Assembly (NCBI RefSeq): GCF_027244095.1
Contig: NC_069657.1
Span: 4,784,001-4,848,000 of the forward strand
Origin: Hemicordylus capensis
Lineage: Eukaryota > Chordata > Lepidosauria > Squamata > Cordylidae
Length of the DNA stretch: 64,000 nucleotides
Direction of reading: 5' to 3'
Below, one piece after another: positions 35,128-43,989 of the stretch (positions are counted from its first letter, which is position 1; each line of letters starts with the position of its first letter). Under the pieces are notes generated by a model that made no database searches, was not told the DNA's origin, and saw nothing but the letters and a program-made list of their open reading frames with translations. The translations under genes were made by a program, and so were the position numbers.

Positions 35128-35465
35128 GTATATTTCTATTTATTTATTTATTTAACTTATATACTGCCCAAACTTTTGTCTCTGAGCGGTTAACAGTGAC
35201 ATAAAAACAATTAAAATGAATATAAAAGGTTAAAACCATTTAACGATTTAAAAACAGCATGAAAGTAAAAAGCAGCATAAAAGTAAAACCTACAAATTAA
35301 AAAAGCTGAGAAAGCGTGGGCGAAAAGATGGGGTTTTCAGGTGTTTTTTAAAAATTGCCAGAGATGGGGAGGATCGTATCTTAGCAGGGAGCGCATTCCA
35401 CAATCTCGGGGCAGCAACCAAGGGGGCCTGGTGGTAACTGATGAGCTGGCGGTATATCATGATGT
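35128..35465 (-). mobile_element. L2 3' end fragment
   Basis: TATTTATTTATTTATTTAAC, CTGCCCAAACTTTTGTCTCT and GCCAGAGATGGGGAGGATCG match the L2 terminal region. Confidence 0.8.
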
Positions 35466-35489
35466 TCGTACTAATTTGGGTGGAAATAT

Positions 35490-36040
35490 GTATGTTTTAT
35501 AGGAAGTGTTGCAGCATAAGAGAAGATTTGAAGTTCCTTATGAAGAAGATGTATTCTATGTCTTCAAAAGCTCTTTTCCAACATGGTTTTTGAAGATGTT
35601 CATGGGAGTCGAGCCAGTGACCGAGAAGGGCTTGCAGGCAGTTGTTGGCCAATGGCAATGACCAGTTTCCAGCCGATTGAAGGTAAAAGATGTGATCCTG
35701 AATGCCTAGTTTTAGTGGCTGTTTGGTGTCACCCACATAATTACTCTCTGGGCACACACTGTATTGTATCAGGGAACCACTTCCTGTGTTTTGCATGTTC
35801 AGATCTCATGGATTGTAAATTGTTTCATGTGGGAGTGCTGATTATATTTGTGGTGCAGCTGTGTGGTGGCCCTGTGGTGAACCCCGCTGGGACAGACAAA
35901 GCGGGCTTATTGAGTTTCTCCCCTAGCAAGTTATTAACGCAGAAGTTTTTCTGCCATTCACAAACACTCATCATCAGATTAAAAAACGCAATGAAGCAGT
36001 GTTTTAAAAAACAATTGAAAAGACCCTGATCAGGTGACAA
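35490..36040 (-). mobile_element. Second Penelope-like fragment, probable
   Basis: The minus strand encodes LIQYSVCPESNYVGDTKQPL with KLGIQDHIF following, which has the Y-x-x-x-C-P...Y-V-G-x-T-K-x-P-L-K spacing of GIY-YIG domains in Penelope-like elements. It is an incomplete fossil, more degraded than 29130-30333 and of a different subfamily. Confidence 0.45.
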
Positions 36041-36245
36041 TTAAAAAAAAAAAAGAACTGCACACAAAAGGTCACTAGATTAGGCTGATTACACCTGCAG
36101 ATAATACAAAGAAAATAAATATAACACAGATTAAAGGATCAGAGGGAATTGGGGCGGGGGGGGGGCAGTTGGGGAGGTTAAAGGGATGAGAGAGTTTAAA
36201 TTCAATTTAACTGGAATAAATTAAAGAAGATAACTTAGATTCCAA

Positions 36246-36475
36246 GCCACCTAATGGCGCTGTGAGGAAATGCTTGAATAACAAGCAGAAGGTTGCCGTT
36301 TCTCAGCACCTCTATCGGGAAGCATCAATATAGGAAGATGCTGAAAGGTATCATCTCAGACTGCGCAGAAGGAGGCAATGGGAAACCCCTCCTGTATTCT
36401 ACCAAAGACAACCACGGGGCTCTGGGGTCGCTAGGAGTTGACACCGACTTGACGGCACACTTTACCTTACCTTTA
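36246..36475 (+). mobile_element. Sauria-type SINE
   Basis: CCACCTAATGGCGCTGTGAG head, AACAAGCAGAAGGTTGCCG, body ATATAGGAAGATGCTGAAAG, tail GGAGTTGACACCGACTTGAC and TTTACCTTACCTTTA. Confidence 0.87.
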
Positions 36476-36507
36476 GGGAATCTAAAGTGGTGCTTTAGGG
36501 TGGATTC

Positions 36508-36532
36508 CCACCACCACCACCACCACCACCAC
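36508..36532. repeat. (CAC)n microsatellite
   Basis: About eight CAC units just after the Sauria-type SINE. Confidence 0.85.
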
Positions 36533-36654
36533 TTTGCAGATGAAGAACACATTCCCAAGTAAGACTTCGTGATGGTGCATTATTGCTGAGTCACAGAGTG
36601 GCAGAATAAGGGGAAATCACATTGCCTTCAGTTTCTCCATCACTTAAGAACATA

Positions 36655-36960
36655 TTTACTGATTTAGCTTATTTATAAACCGCCCAAAGCTCACATCTCT
36701 GGGCAGTTGACAATAAAACAACACAGATTAAAACAAAATTAAAGCAAATTAAGAACAATGATGGATTCTATAAATCTAATTAAAAGCCTGGATGAATAAA
36801 TGTGTCTTAACAGCCCTTTTAAAAGCTGTCAGAGATGGGGAGGGTCTCACTTCAACAGGGAGCGTATTCCTAAGCGCTTCTCCAGGGATAGAGAAGGCCC
36901 ATCTCCGAGTAGCCACCAGACAAGCTGGTGGCAACTGCAAACCTTCCGAAAGCCCGTCCA
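36655..36960 (-). mobile_element. L2 3' end fragment
   Basis: CTGATTTAGCTTATTTATAA, CACATCTCTGGGCAGTTGAC and GCTGTCAGAGATGGGGAGGG are present. It lies tail to tail with a plus-strand L2 piece. Confidence 0.8.
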
Positions 36961-37291
36961 GTCCAGCATCCTGCCTCAGTGGCCTCTGTGGTTCAGAGAG
37001 CCTTTTGTAAGCATCAGCTTATACACCAAGTGCAACCTTACCTGGACCGAGATGGCTTGGCCACAACTACTCATGCTCTTGTAACCTCGCGCTTGGATTA
37101 CTGCAATGTGTTGTATGTGGGGCTGCCTTTGACAGTGGCCCAGGAACTGCAGCTGGTACAAAACAGGGCTGCAAGATTATTAACTGGGACTGGACGGTGT
37201 TAGTATATTACGCCAATGCTTCGTCGGCTCCACTGGCTCCCAGTCCTGCTCCAAGTGCCCAAAGGAGGTGAGGCAGGTGGTTACTAGGGAG

Positions 37292-38314
37292 TAGGGATGT
37301 GCACGGAGCCAGGTGGCGGTGGCTCGAGGCGGGGTGTGTGTGTTCCACTTTAAGGGTGAGGGAGGGTGCACTTACCCCTCCCCCCGCTTTCCCCCCTCCC
37401 GACGCCCGTTGCCTGTAAAGGTCTTTGCGGTGGCAGTCTACCTCCCTGCCCCCCCTGCCCCCTCTTTGGCAGGAAGTGGCCGGAAGTACTGGGTGCGCAA
37501 GCACACCTGGTACTTCTCTGGCCAAAGAGGGAGAAGGGGCGGCAGGGAGGTAGACTGCCACCGCAAAGGCTTTTATGAGCAAGCGGGGGGGGGGGTAAGT
37601 GCACCCTCCCCCGCCCTTAAAGCGACACCCCGCAGCAGGGGCGGAGCCACCATTGGGCCAACGGGTTAAAAGAACTCAGGCCGGTGGCCAATCAGGAGCC
37701 GCAAGAGCGGCTCCGACACGCCCCCCGCGTCTGACGTCAGATGCGGGGACGGTCGTTTAGCTCCTGAGCGGGGGCCGCGCGGCCCCTTCGGGAGCTAAAG
37801 AAAGGCTGGCGCTGTGTTTGCAGCACCAGCCAGGAGTGGCTCTTCCCTGCAAAGGCAGGGAAGGCAGGGAAGAGTCGCTCCTGGCTGCGTGCTGCAAACG
37901 CAGCACCAGCCTAACTAGCTCCTGAAGAGGCCACGTGGCCCCTTCAGGAGCTAAGACTGGTGCTGTGTTCGCAACGCAGCCCAGATGCGGATCTTCCCTG
38001 CAGGGAAGAGTCGCGCGGCCCCTTCAGCAGTTAAAAATGGCAAGCAGCAGCAACTCCCGAACGGAGCCTCAAGGCTCCGTTCGGGAGCCAGACCACGCCC
38101 CCGCATCTGACGTCAAACGCGGGGGCATGGCTATCCCCTGCGTCTGATGTCAGACACAGGGGGCAGGGCTATCGGGGCGCCCGCCGCGGCCGCACACAGG
38201 CCACCAGCGGGCTAGCTACGCCCCTGCACTGCAGCCTCGAACTTCGCCCCCCCGTGTTCAAACCTGTTCGGAGGCCCGTAAAAGGGCCCCCAAACAGGTT
38301 CGTGCACATCCCTG
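37292..38314. mobile_element. hAT-type element, AGGGATGTGCACG family, 1,023 bases, with a second element inside
   Basis: The ends are TAGGGATGTGCACGGAGCC and GGTTCGTGCACATCCCTG. Flanks CTAGGGAG and TTAGGGAG match at 7 of 8. The interior is a palindrome (TCTACCTCCCTGCC and its inverse around 37437-37556) extended by the nested element 37636-38226. It is non-coding and very CpG-rich. Confidence 0.85.
37636..38226. mobile_element. Nested hAT-type element, CAGGGGCGNAGC family, with CRE motifs
   Basis: It begins CAGGGGCGGAGCCACCATTG and ends GGCTAGCTACGCCCCTG. Flanks CCCCGCAG and CACTGCAG match at 6 of 8. The interior holds inverted blocks of CAGCACCAGCC and AGCTCCTGA type, and two perfect TGACGTCA cyclic-AMP response elements at 37732-37739 and 38108-38115. 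Confidence 0.75.
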
Positions 38315-38360
38315 TTAGGGAGAGGGCCTTTTTGGTGGTTGCATCCTGTTTATGAAATAG

Positions 38361-38835
38361 CCTCCCCAGTGGTCGCCATCAGGATGTCCTGTGGCAGATA
38401 ACTCCATACATTAATTACATGCTATGTGTAAAAGTACTTCCTCTTGTCGGTCTTAAATTTCATGACCATTAGTTTTATGGGATGACCCCTGGTTCTGGGG
38501 TCAGAACCATAAGAGGGAGTTCCATAAGGGGGAGACGGAGAACTTATCTCTCTCCACACCATGCATAATGTTATGGATTACCCACTCAACCAGTTTGGAG
38601 AGATCCTTTTGGAGCCCCTCACAATCTTTTTTGGATTTCACTACCCTGAAAAGTCTAGTGTCATCTGCAGATCTGGCCACCTTACTGCTAACTCCCATTT
38701 CTAGATCGTTTATGAACAAATTAAAAAGCACAGGCCCCAATACAGATCCTTGGGGGATCCCACTTCTTAATCTCTCAATTCTTAAAACTGTCCATTTATA
38801 CCTACCCTCTGTTTCCTGTCCTTCATCCAGCTACA
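38361..38835 (-). mobile_element. CR1 LINE RT fragment
   Basis: The minus strand encodes MGPVLFNLFINDLEMGVSSK and ADDTRLFRVVKSKKDCEGLQ (the RT box with ADD), then jumps to the C-terminal IMHGVERD block, so the middle is deleted. The 3' end is missing. Confidence 0.85.
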
Positions 38836-39728
38836 GTCAATGAATGAACCTGTCCCCTAATCCCGTGACTGCTAAGTTTACTCAAGAGCCTTTAATGTAG
38901 AACAGTAGAAGCCTGCTACTGTTATGACTTTTGCTTGTTGCTCATTTCTGTATGTCCACATTCATTCTTGACCTTTTGTTTCCAGTCCCGATACGTGTGG
39001 CATCTTTTTTATGGCCCTTCCCTTACTGCTAAGTATGTTGATTGCTAGGCATGCAAATGGGTCTGAGGTGAGAGTGAAGATTGGAGAAGTAACTGCTGAT
39101 GAGCTAGCACTGATACTTCCCTAATGCAGGGTAGGGGATAAAAATATTTCCACATTTAATTCAGGGATAGAATCTAACAAGAAGGGATAGAATCTAACAA
39201 GCTAGGAAACCTGGGTGGACTGGAGTCCTCCACAGAAACCCTGTGGGTGACTATACAAGGCCGGAAAGGGAACATGCTCCACTGGGGACGTGCTATCGCC
39301 CTCTGGATGAAAACGCTGACAGTGACTAGGACTTGCAGAAGGAAATCAGGGAGGCGTCAAGGAGAGGCAGGGCAGTAATAATGGGTACTTCAATTACCCA
39401 CACATAGACTGAGGAAATCCACAGTCAGGTAGTGAGAAAGAGGACAAATTTATAGATATGCTGAATGACTGTGCCCTAGAACAGATGGTCTTGGAACCAA
39501 GCAGAGAGAAGGCGACCTTGGACTTATTCCTGAGTGGCATCCAGGACCTGGTGCGTGATGTCAGTGTCATGGAGGACCCTTTGGGGAACAGTGACCATAG
39601 TGCCATCAAATTAAGCAAACATGCAGGGAGAGAATCACCAAGGAAGTCTAAAACAGAAAGTTTGAATTTCAGAAGAGGAAACTTCTCCAAAATGAGGAGT
39701 ATGGTGAAAAGAAAACTGAAAGGGAAAA

Positions 39729-40189
39729 TAGGGATGTGCCTGGAACTGGAATGGGTAGGTTCAAAGACAGGACAACTTTAAGGGTGGGGGAGGGCGCACT
39801 TATCCCTCCCTCTGCTTTCCCCTCGCCGTCAGGGCAGCAGCATACCTCCCTGCCACCCCATTCCCTCCTTGGCCGGAAGTGCCGGGTGTGCATGCACGCC
39901 CTCGACAGGCGCGCACAACATGCACACACCCGCACCCGGCATGAGCATGCACGCACCTGGCACTTCCTGCCAAGGAGGGAATGGGGTGGCAGGGAGGTAT
40001 GCTGCTGCCCCGACAGAGTCTTTACAAACCCAGCACTGGCAGGAAAAAAGCAGAGGGAGGCGTAAGTGCACCCTCCCCGCTCTCAAAGTTGTTGTCCCCC
40101 CACTGTCTTCAAGCCTCCCAACTGCCCAGTGTTTGAACCTGTTTGGAGGCCTGTAAAAAGGCCTTTGAACAGGTTCATGCACATCCCTA
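39729..40189. mobile_element. hAT-type element, AGGGATGTGC family, inside CR1
   Basis: The ends are TAGGGATGTGCCTGGAACTG and GGTTCATGCACATCCCTA. Flanks AGGGAAAA (39721-39728) and AGAGAAAA (40190-40197) match at 7 of 8. It is 461 bases, palindromic (CATACCTCCCTGCCACCCCA and inverse), and CpG-rich. Confidence 0.88.
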
Positions 40190-40580
40190 AGAGAAAATCA
40201 GGAGAGCCACTTCGCTCCAGAATGCATGGAATTTACTCAAAACCACAATACTAGAAGCCCAGTTAGAATGTATACCAAAAAGGAGGAAAGGGATCACTAA
40301 GTCCAGGAGGATGCCAGCATGGCTAACAGGTAAAGTTAAGGAAGCCATAAAGGAGAAGAAGACTTCCTTCCAAAATTTGGACTTCCTGCCCAAATGAAGA
40401 GAACTCTGGCAAAAGAAATGCAAGGTGACAATAAGGAAGGCCAAAAGAGAGTCTGAGGAACATTTAGCTAAAAGCATCAAGGGGGATAGCAAAAACTTCT
40501 TTAAATACACCAGAAGCAGGAAACCTGCCAGGGAGGTGGTTGGACCATTAGACAATGAGGGAGTGAAAGGGATTAGTAAG

Positions 40581-41085
40581 TGTTGCGCCCTGGATCTCAG
40601 ATAGCGAGGAGGAAGGGGAAGCTGACAGCCTTTCAGCCGGCGCATGGGTGCATGAGGGGCAGAGCCTGGCTGTCAGTTCCCAAGAGAAGGCTGAGGAAGG
40701 TCAGGCTGATGTTTCAGAGCAGGCACAGCAGTCTGAGACAGACTAGAAGATGAGCTATGCAGGCAATCCCCACTGACTACACAGCAAAGGCGTGTCACAA
40801 GGCGAAGAGCACAGCTGGAAACTATCAGGAGGAGTAAATGCCTCTTGCAGAGGGCTGATAAGCCTTGAATCCCTGCCAGCTGAGAGTTATCAGCTTGGAC
40901 TATAAAGCATGTCAACAGCTTTCTGTTAGCTGCTGGAAGACAATATTTGTCAACCCTTGTGTTGACAGCTTTCAGCCCAAGCCTGATATAGAGAACTATT
41001 CCAAGCTGTGTTTTGTTTCTGCAGCCCAGTTTGTATTGTGGACTATCTTCCTGGACTTCCCTTCCGGGTGGCCAGATTGCTGACA
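40581..41085 (+). mobile_element. Solo LTR inside CR1
   Basis: The insert starts TGTTGCG and ends GCTGACA, so it has TG...CA ends. GTAAG lies directly on both sides (40576-40580 and 41086-41090), a 5-base target duplication. A TATAAAG box lies at 40901. At 505 bases with no internal coding it is best read as a solo LTR left by recombination. It is a fossil; the family (ERV or Ty3-type) cannot be told from this. It is younger than the CR1 it interrupts. Confidence 0.8.
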
Positions 41086-41316
41086 GTAAGGAGGATATGG
41101 AGGCTGCAGAGAAGCTGAATGAGTTCTTTGCATCTGTCTTCACAGCAGAGGATACTGAGTATATACCTGTTCCTGAACCAGACTTTTTTGGAACAGAGGC
41201 TAAAAACTGAGTCAGATAGAAGTGACAAGAGATGATGTTCTAAACTGTCTGGAAAAACTGAAAACTAGGCTAGCAGATTGCCAGGGCTGGATGGCATCCA
41301 TCCAAGAGTCCTCAAG

Positions 41317-41761
41317 TAGGCATGTGCCTGAAACGTTTCTGGTTTAGGGCAGTTTTGGCACCCACGGGCGCAGTGCTTTAAGGGCGGGAGAGGGTGTACT
41401 CACCCCTCCTACCGCATTTCCCCTGCCGGTGCGCTGTCGGTTTTAAGCCCCTCGGGGCGGCAGCGTTCCTCCCTGCCACCCTGTTTCTGCCATCGGCCGG
41501 AAGTGGCCAATGCGTGTGCGCCCGCGCGTGTACGGCAGAGGGGCGCGCGCACACACACAACGGGCGCACGCGCACTCGCGACTTCCGGCCACTTCCGGCC
41601 GATGGCAGAAACGGGGTGGCAGGGAGGAACGCTGCTGCCCCAAGGGGCTTAAAACCGACAGTGTGCCGGCGGGTGAAATGCGGTGGGAGGGGTGAGTACA
41701 CCCTCCCCCGCCCTTAAAGTGCTACCCCCGCCGGCGCCGAGGATCTTCGTGTACATCCCTA
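41317..41761. mobile_element. hAT-type element with perfect 8-base target duplication, inside CR1
   Basis: The ends are TAGGCATGTGCCTGAAACG and TTCGTGTACATCCCTA. TCCTCAAG stands on both sides (41309-41316 and 41762-41769). It has the same palindromic CpG-rich layout as 39729-40189, with an internal GCGCGCACACAC stretch. Confidence 0.93.
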
Positions 41762-41969
41762 TCCTCAAGGAACTCAAATGTGACATTGCCGACCTCCTTG
41801 CAAGAATATATAACTTATCCCTGACATCAGGCTCTGGACGGGAGGACTGGAAAGTAGCAAATGTATCACCTGTATGTTACATTATGATGCACAGTCATAG
41901 CTACTACTTCTGGTTACTTCCAGACAATGTTGGAACGGGGCCCTTTGCCACCCCTTTGGATTTTTAGGG

Positions 41970-42125
41970 AATTGTGCGCTGGTGGGGGAAATGTGGTGGT
42001 GGTGGGGTGCAACCTTCCTCACCCTTAAAGCCACCGTCGCCGTCGACCCCTCAAGCTGGCCAGGGTTTGAACTGGTTCGGAGGCCTGTGAAAGGGCCTCC
42101 AAACCGGTTTGTGCATGTCCTTAAT
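41970..42125. mobile_element. Truncated hAT element of the same family
   Basis: One half only: GTGCAACCTTCCTCACCCTT through CCTCCAAACCGGTTTGTGCA and TGTCCTTAA. Confidence 0.65.
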
Positions 42126-42429
42126 GGGGAGTGGAGGCCTCCAGACAGAGACAAATGTTTGAGGAGCAACTCCTTGCTTAAATTTTGTTTCTTGGGGAAG
42201 AGGAAAAAAAGTTGGGGGGGAACATATGTTTTGGGGGAGTTCAGTGAAATGAGTGGGGGGACTGAAGTACCCCTACTGGCCATTCTAGTCTAACGAGGAG
42301 CACCGACTGGTTGGTACTGCAGATTGGTTGATAGACCAGCGTGAGCCAGGCAGGCACGCCAGCGACTCTTATTTGGGATTGAAGCATCCGCAGAGCTTAA
42401 AAGGAGGGGGGCCATATGTTTGGTTTTAT
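42126..42429. other. Upstream of MAP4K5 island, no recognised element
   Basis: No gene or repeat recognised. An ATTGGTTG motif at 42325 could be an inverted CCAAT box. Confidence 0.3.
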
Positions 42430-43480
42430 GGCTTGACGGACACGGGGTGGCGGCTCTTCCGGATTAATCCACCCCCAAACGACACGATCCGGCCCAGGGG
42501 CGTGAGTGAGCGGGAGAGGTTCGCGGGGCTAATCCCTTCAAGTGAATCCGGAGCCTCGGAGTGTGAACGCCGCGTCGTGGCAGTGATGGATCCGGATTAG
42601 CTAGATCCGGAGCAAGGCGCGTGCCAGGAGCCGGTGGGGCTGCCTGCCGCTGCTGGGGCTCCTCCTGCGGGGCCGCGGTCGGTGGGTGAGCCGGAGCGAG
42701 GAGGGCGCTTCGGGCCCCGCCGCCGCCGCGGCCTCTGAGGGGAAGGCAGCGGGTTGCGGGGGAGGCGGCCGGCGCCACCACGCCAGGCCTCCGCTTCGGG
42801 GCGCTGTGGCTCCTCCTCAGCAGCCCGGCTGGTCGGCGGCGGCGGCCCTTCGGTAGCGGCGGCGGCGGAGGCGGCGAGGGCGGGACCGGGAAGGAGGCAG
42901 GCCGGCCAGCCAGCCAGCGAGCAAGCAGGCGGCCCCGGCGGCGGCAGCAGCAGCAGCAGCGGCGGCTCCTCCGGTCTCCTCCCCTGGCCCGGCGGCGGCG
43001 GCGGCTTCGAGCGAGCGGCGTTCTGAGAGGCGGGAGGCCGAGAGCCGGGCTAGGCCAGGGCGGGCCGGATCGGCGCCACGGCGGGCGGCGGCCCCGGCAG
43101 CCCCAGCGCGTCTCCACCGCCGACCCCCGGCCAGCGCGGCGGGGACAAAGAGCGGCGGCGGCGGCGGCGGCCTCGGCCTCCTCCTCCGGCTGCTGCTGCC
43201 GCTTCTCGGACCGAGCGGCGACGACGACGACGAGGCGGGCCCGGGACCGGAGAGAGGTGAGGCGCCCGGGCGGGATCGGGGCCGGCGGGGAGGGGCCGGG
43301 AGGGAGGGTGGGGGGGGGCTTGCTGGGGCGGGGGGGGGGCGCCAGAGCGGGACCCCCCCGCCCCCCGGGCCAGGGCGTTCGGGTTTACACGCGCGAGAAG
43401 CGAAGCGGAGGCCAAGGGAAGTGGCGCTGCTCCGCCACCGAGTGTGGGGTCGAGTTGTCGTTGCCGGCTCACCCGCCCGG
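42430..43480 (+). promoter_or_regulatory. MAP4K5: CpG-island promoter of MAP4K5
   Basis: This is a second dense CpG island, 16 kb from the ATL1 island and facing the opposite way. It contains CGG, GCA and CGA triplet runs (about 42840-42870, 42930-42970, 43152-43172 and 43215-43234) and ends in a G-rich intron start. In humans ATL1 and MAP4K5 start close together and divergently, so this island may also serve an upstream ATL1 leader exon; that is inference. Confidence 0.8.
42650..43256 (+). other. MAP4K5: Probable non-coding first exon of MAP4K5 (5' end approximate)
   Basis: The CpG island contains a strong splice donor, GAGAGAG|GTGAGG, at 43256/43257, and the next good acceptor before the start codon is at 49634/49635. 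The exon would be 5' untranslated sequence. Its start is a guess from the island shape. The CGA and CGG triplet runs would lie in the mRNA leader if transcription begins upstream of them. Confidence 0.55.
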
Positions 43481-43767
43481 AGGAGTGAAGCGGGGGGGGG
43501 GGGTCGGGCGGGCGGAGGTCAGCCTGCCCGTCATCGAAGGGACCACACAACACCAACACACACACACAACACAACACACACACACACACAGGCACTTGGA
43601 GACTTGTGCATGCCTCGCCGTGCGGGGGTTGTGCCTGCATCAGTCTCTGCTGCCCTGAACCTGCAGCTGGGGGGCGGCGGGGGGGCTCTTTCCTCTTTAC
43701 CCTCCTGTGCCAAGGAACGGACGAGGCCCCTCCGATCTCTCTCTCTCTCTCTCTCTTTCACACGTGC
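43481..43767. repeat. G run, (CA)n and (CT)n simple repeats in MAP4K5 intron 1
   Basis: A G run lies at 43491-43503, CA-rich tracts at 43553-43590 and (CT)n at 43737-43757. Confidence 0.8.
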
Positions 43768-43989
43768 ATCCAGCTAGCTAGCTGGATCAGAGAGCCTATC
43801 CCTCCACTTTCCTATCTGGAATGGAGTTCACTAATAAAGACTCCTGCTATTGATTGGAAACTATGAACCGGCTCCAAGCTGCTTCTCCTCTCAGCAGACA
43901 GGCATGCCTCGGCAGACTCTGCTGGGTTGTGCCTCTGTGCACTCTGCTGTAATGGAAGGGCATCTCTTACCAGAGAGCATTCCCAACAG
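43768..43989 (+). repeat. LTR-like repeat fragment, copy of 12364-12580
   Basis: ATCCAGCTAGCTAGCTGG start, CTATCTGGAATGGAGTTCAC, AATAAAG, ACTATGAACCGGCTCCAAGC, end TTACCAGAGAGCATTCCCAA CA. It is a fossil. Confidence 0.4.

Larger units (their letters stand above)
36975..38360 (+). mobile_element. L2 RT C-terminal fragment, split by an hAT element
   Basis: The plus strand encodes QVQPYLDRDGLATTTHALVT, SRLDYCNVLYVGLPLTVAQE and LQLVQNRAARLLTGTGRC up to 37283. After the hAT insertion the frame resumes with a REGLFGG-like block (38323-38360). Confidence 0.8.
39120..41880 (+). mobile_element. CR1 LINE (endonuclease to RT) carrying three later insertions
   Basis: Plus-strand CR1 pieces are colinear: endonuclease FNYPHID-like region (39385-39415), LNDCALEQMVLEPSREKATL and GNSDHSAIKL (39460-39620), KEAIKEKKTSFQNLDFL (40340-40395), FFKYTRSRKPAREVVGPLDN (40498-40557), AAEKLNEFFASVFTAEDTEY (41103-41162), DGIHPRVLK-like (41290-41316), then ELKCDIADLLARIYNLSLTS (41770-41829). 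Gaps between pieces are explained by the insertions 39729-40189, 40581-41085 and 41317-41761. Confidence 0.88.

Noticed and set aside
42464-43658. Long Pro/Arg-rich frames in the MAP4K5 island
   Set aside because: Same compositional cause; no domain, and the MAP4K5 protein start is clearly at 49807.
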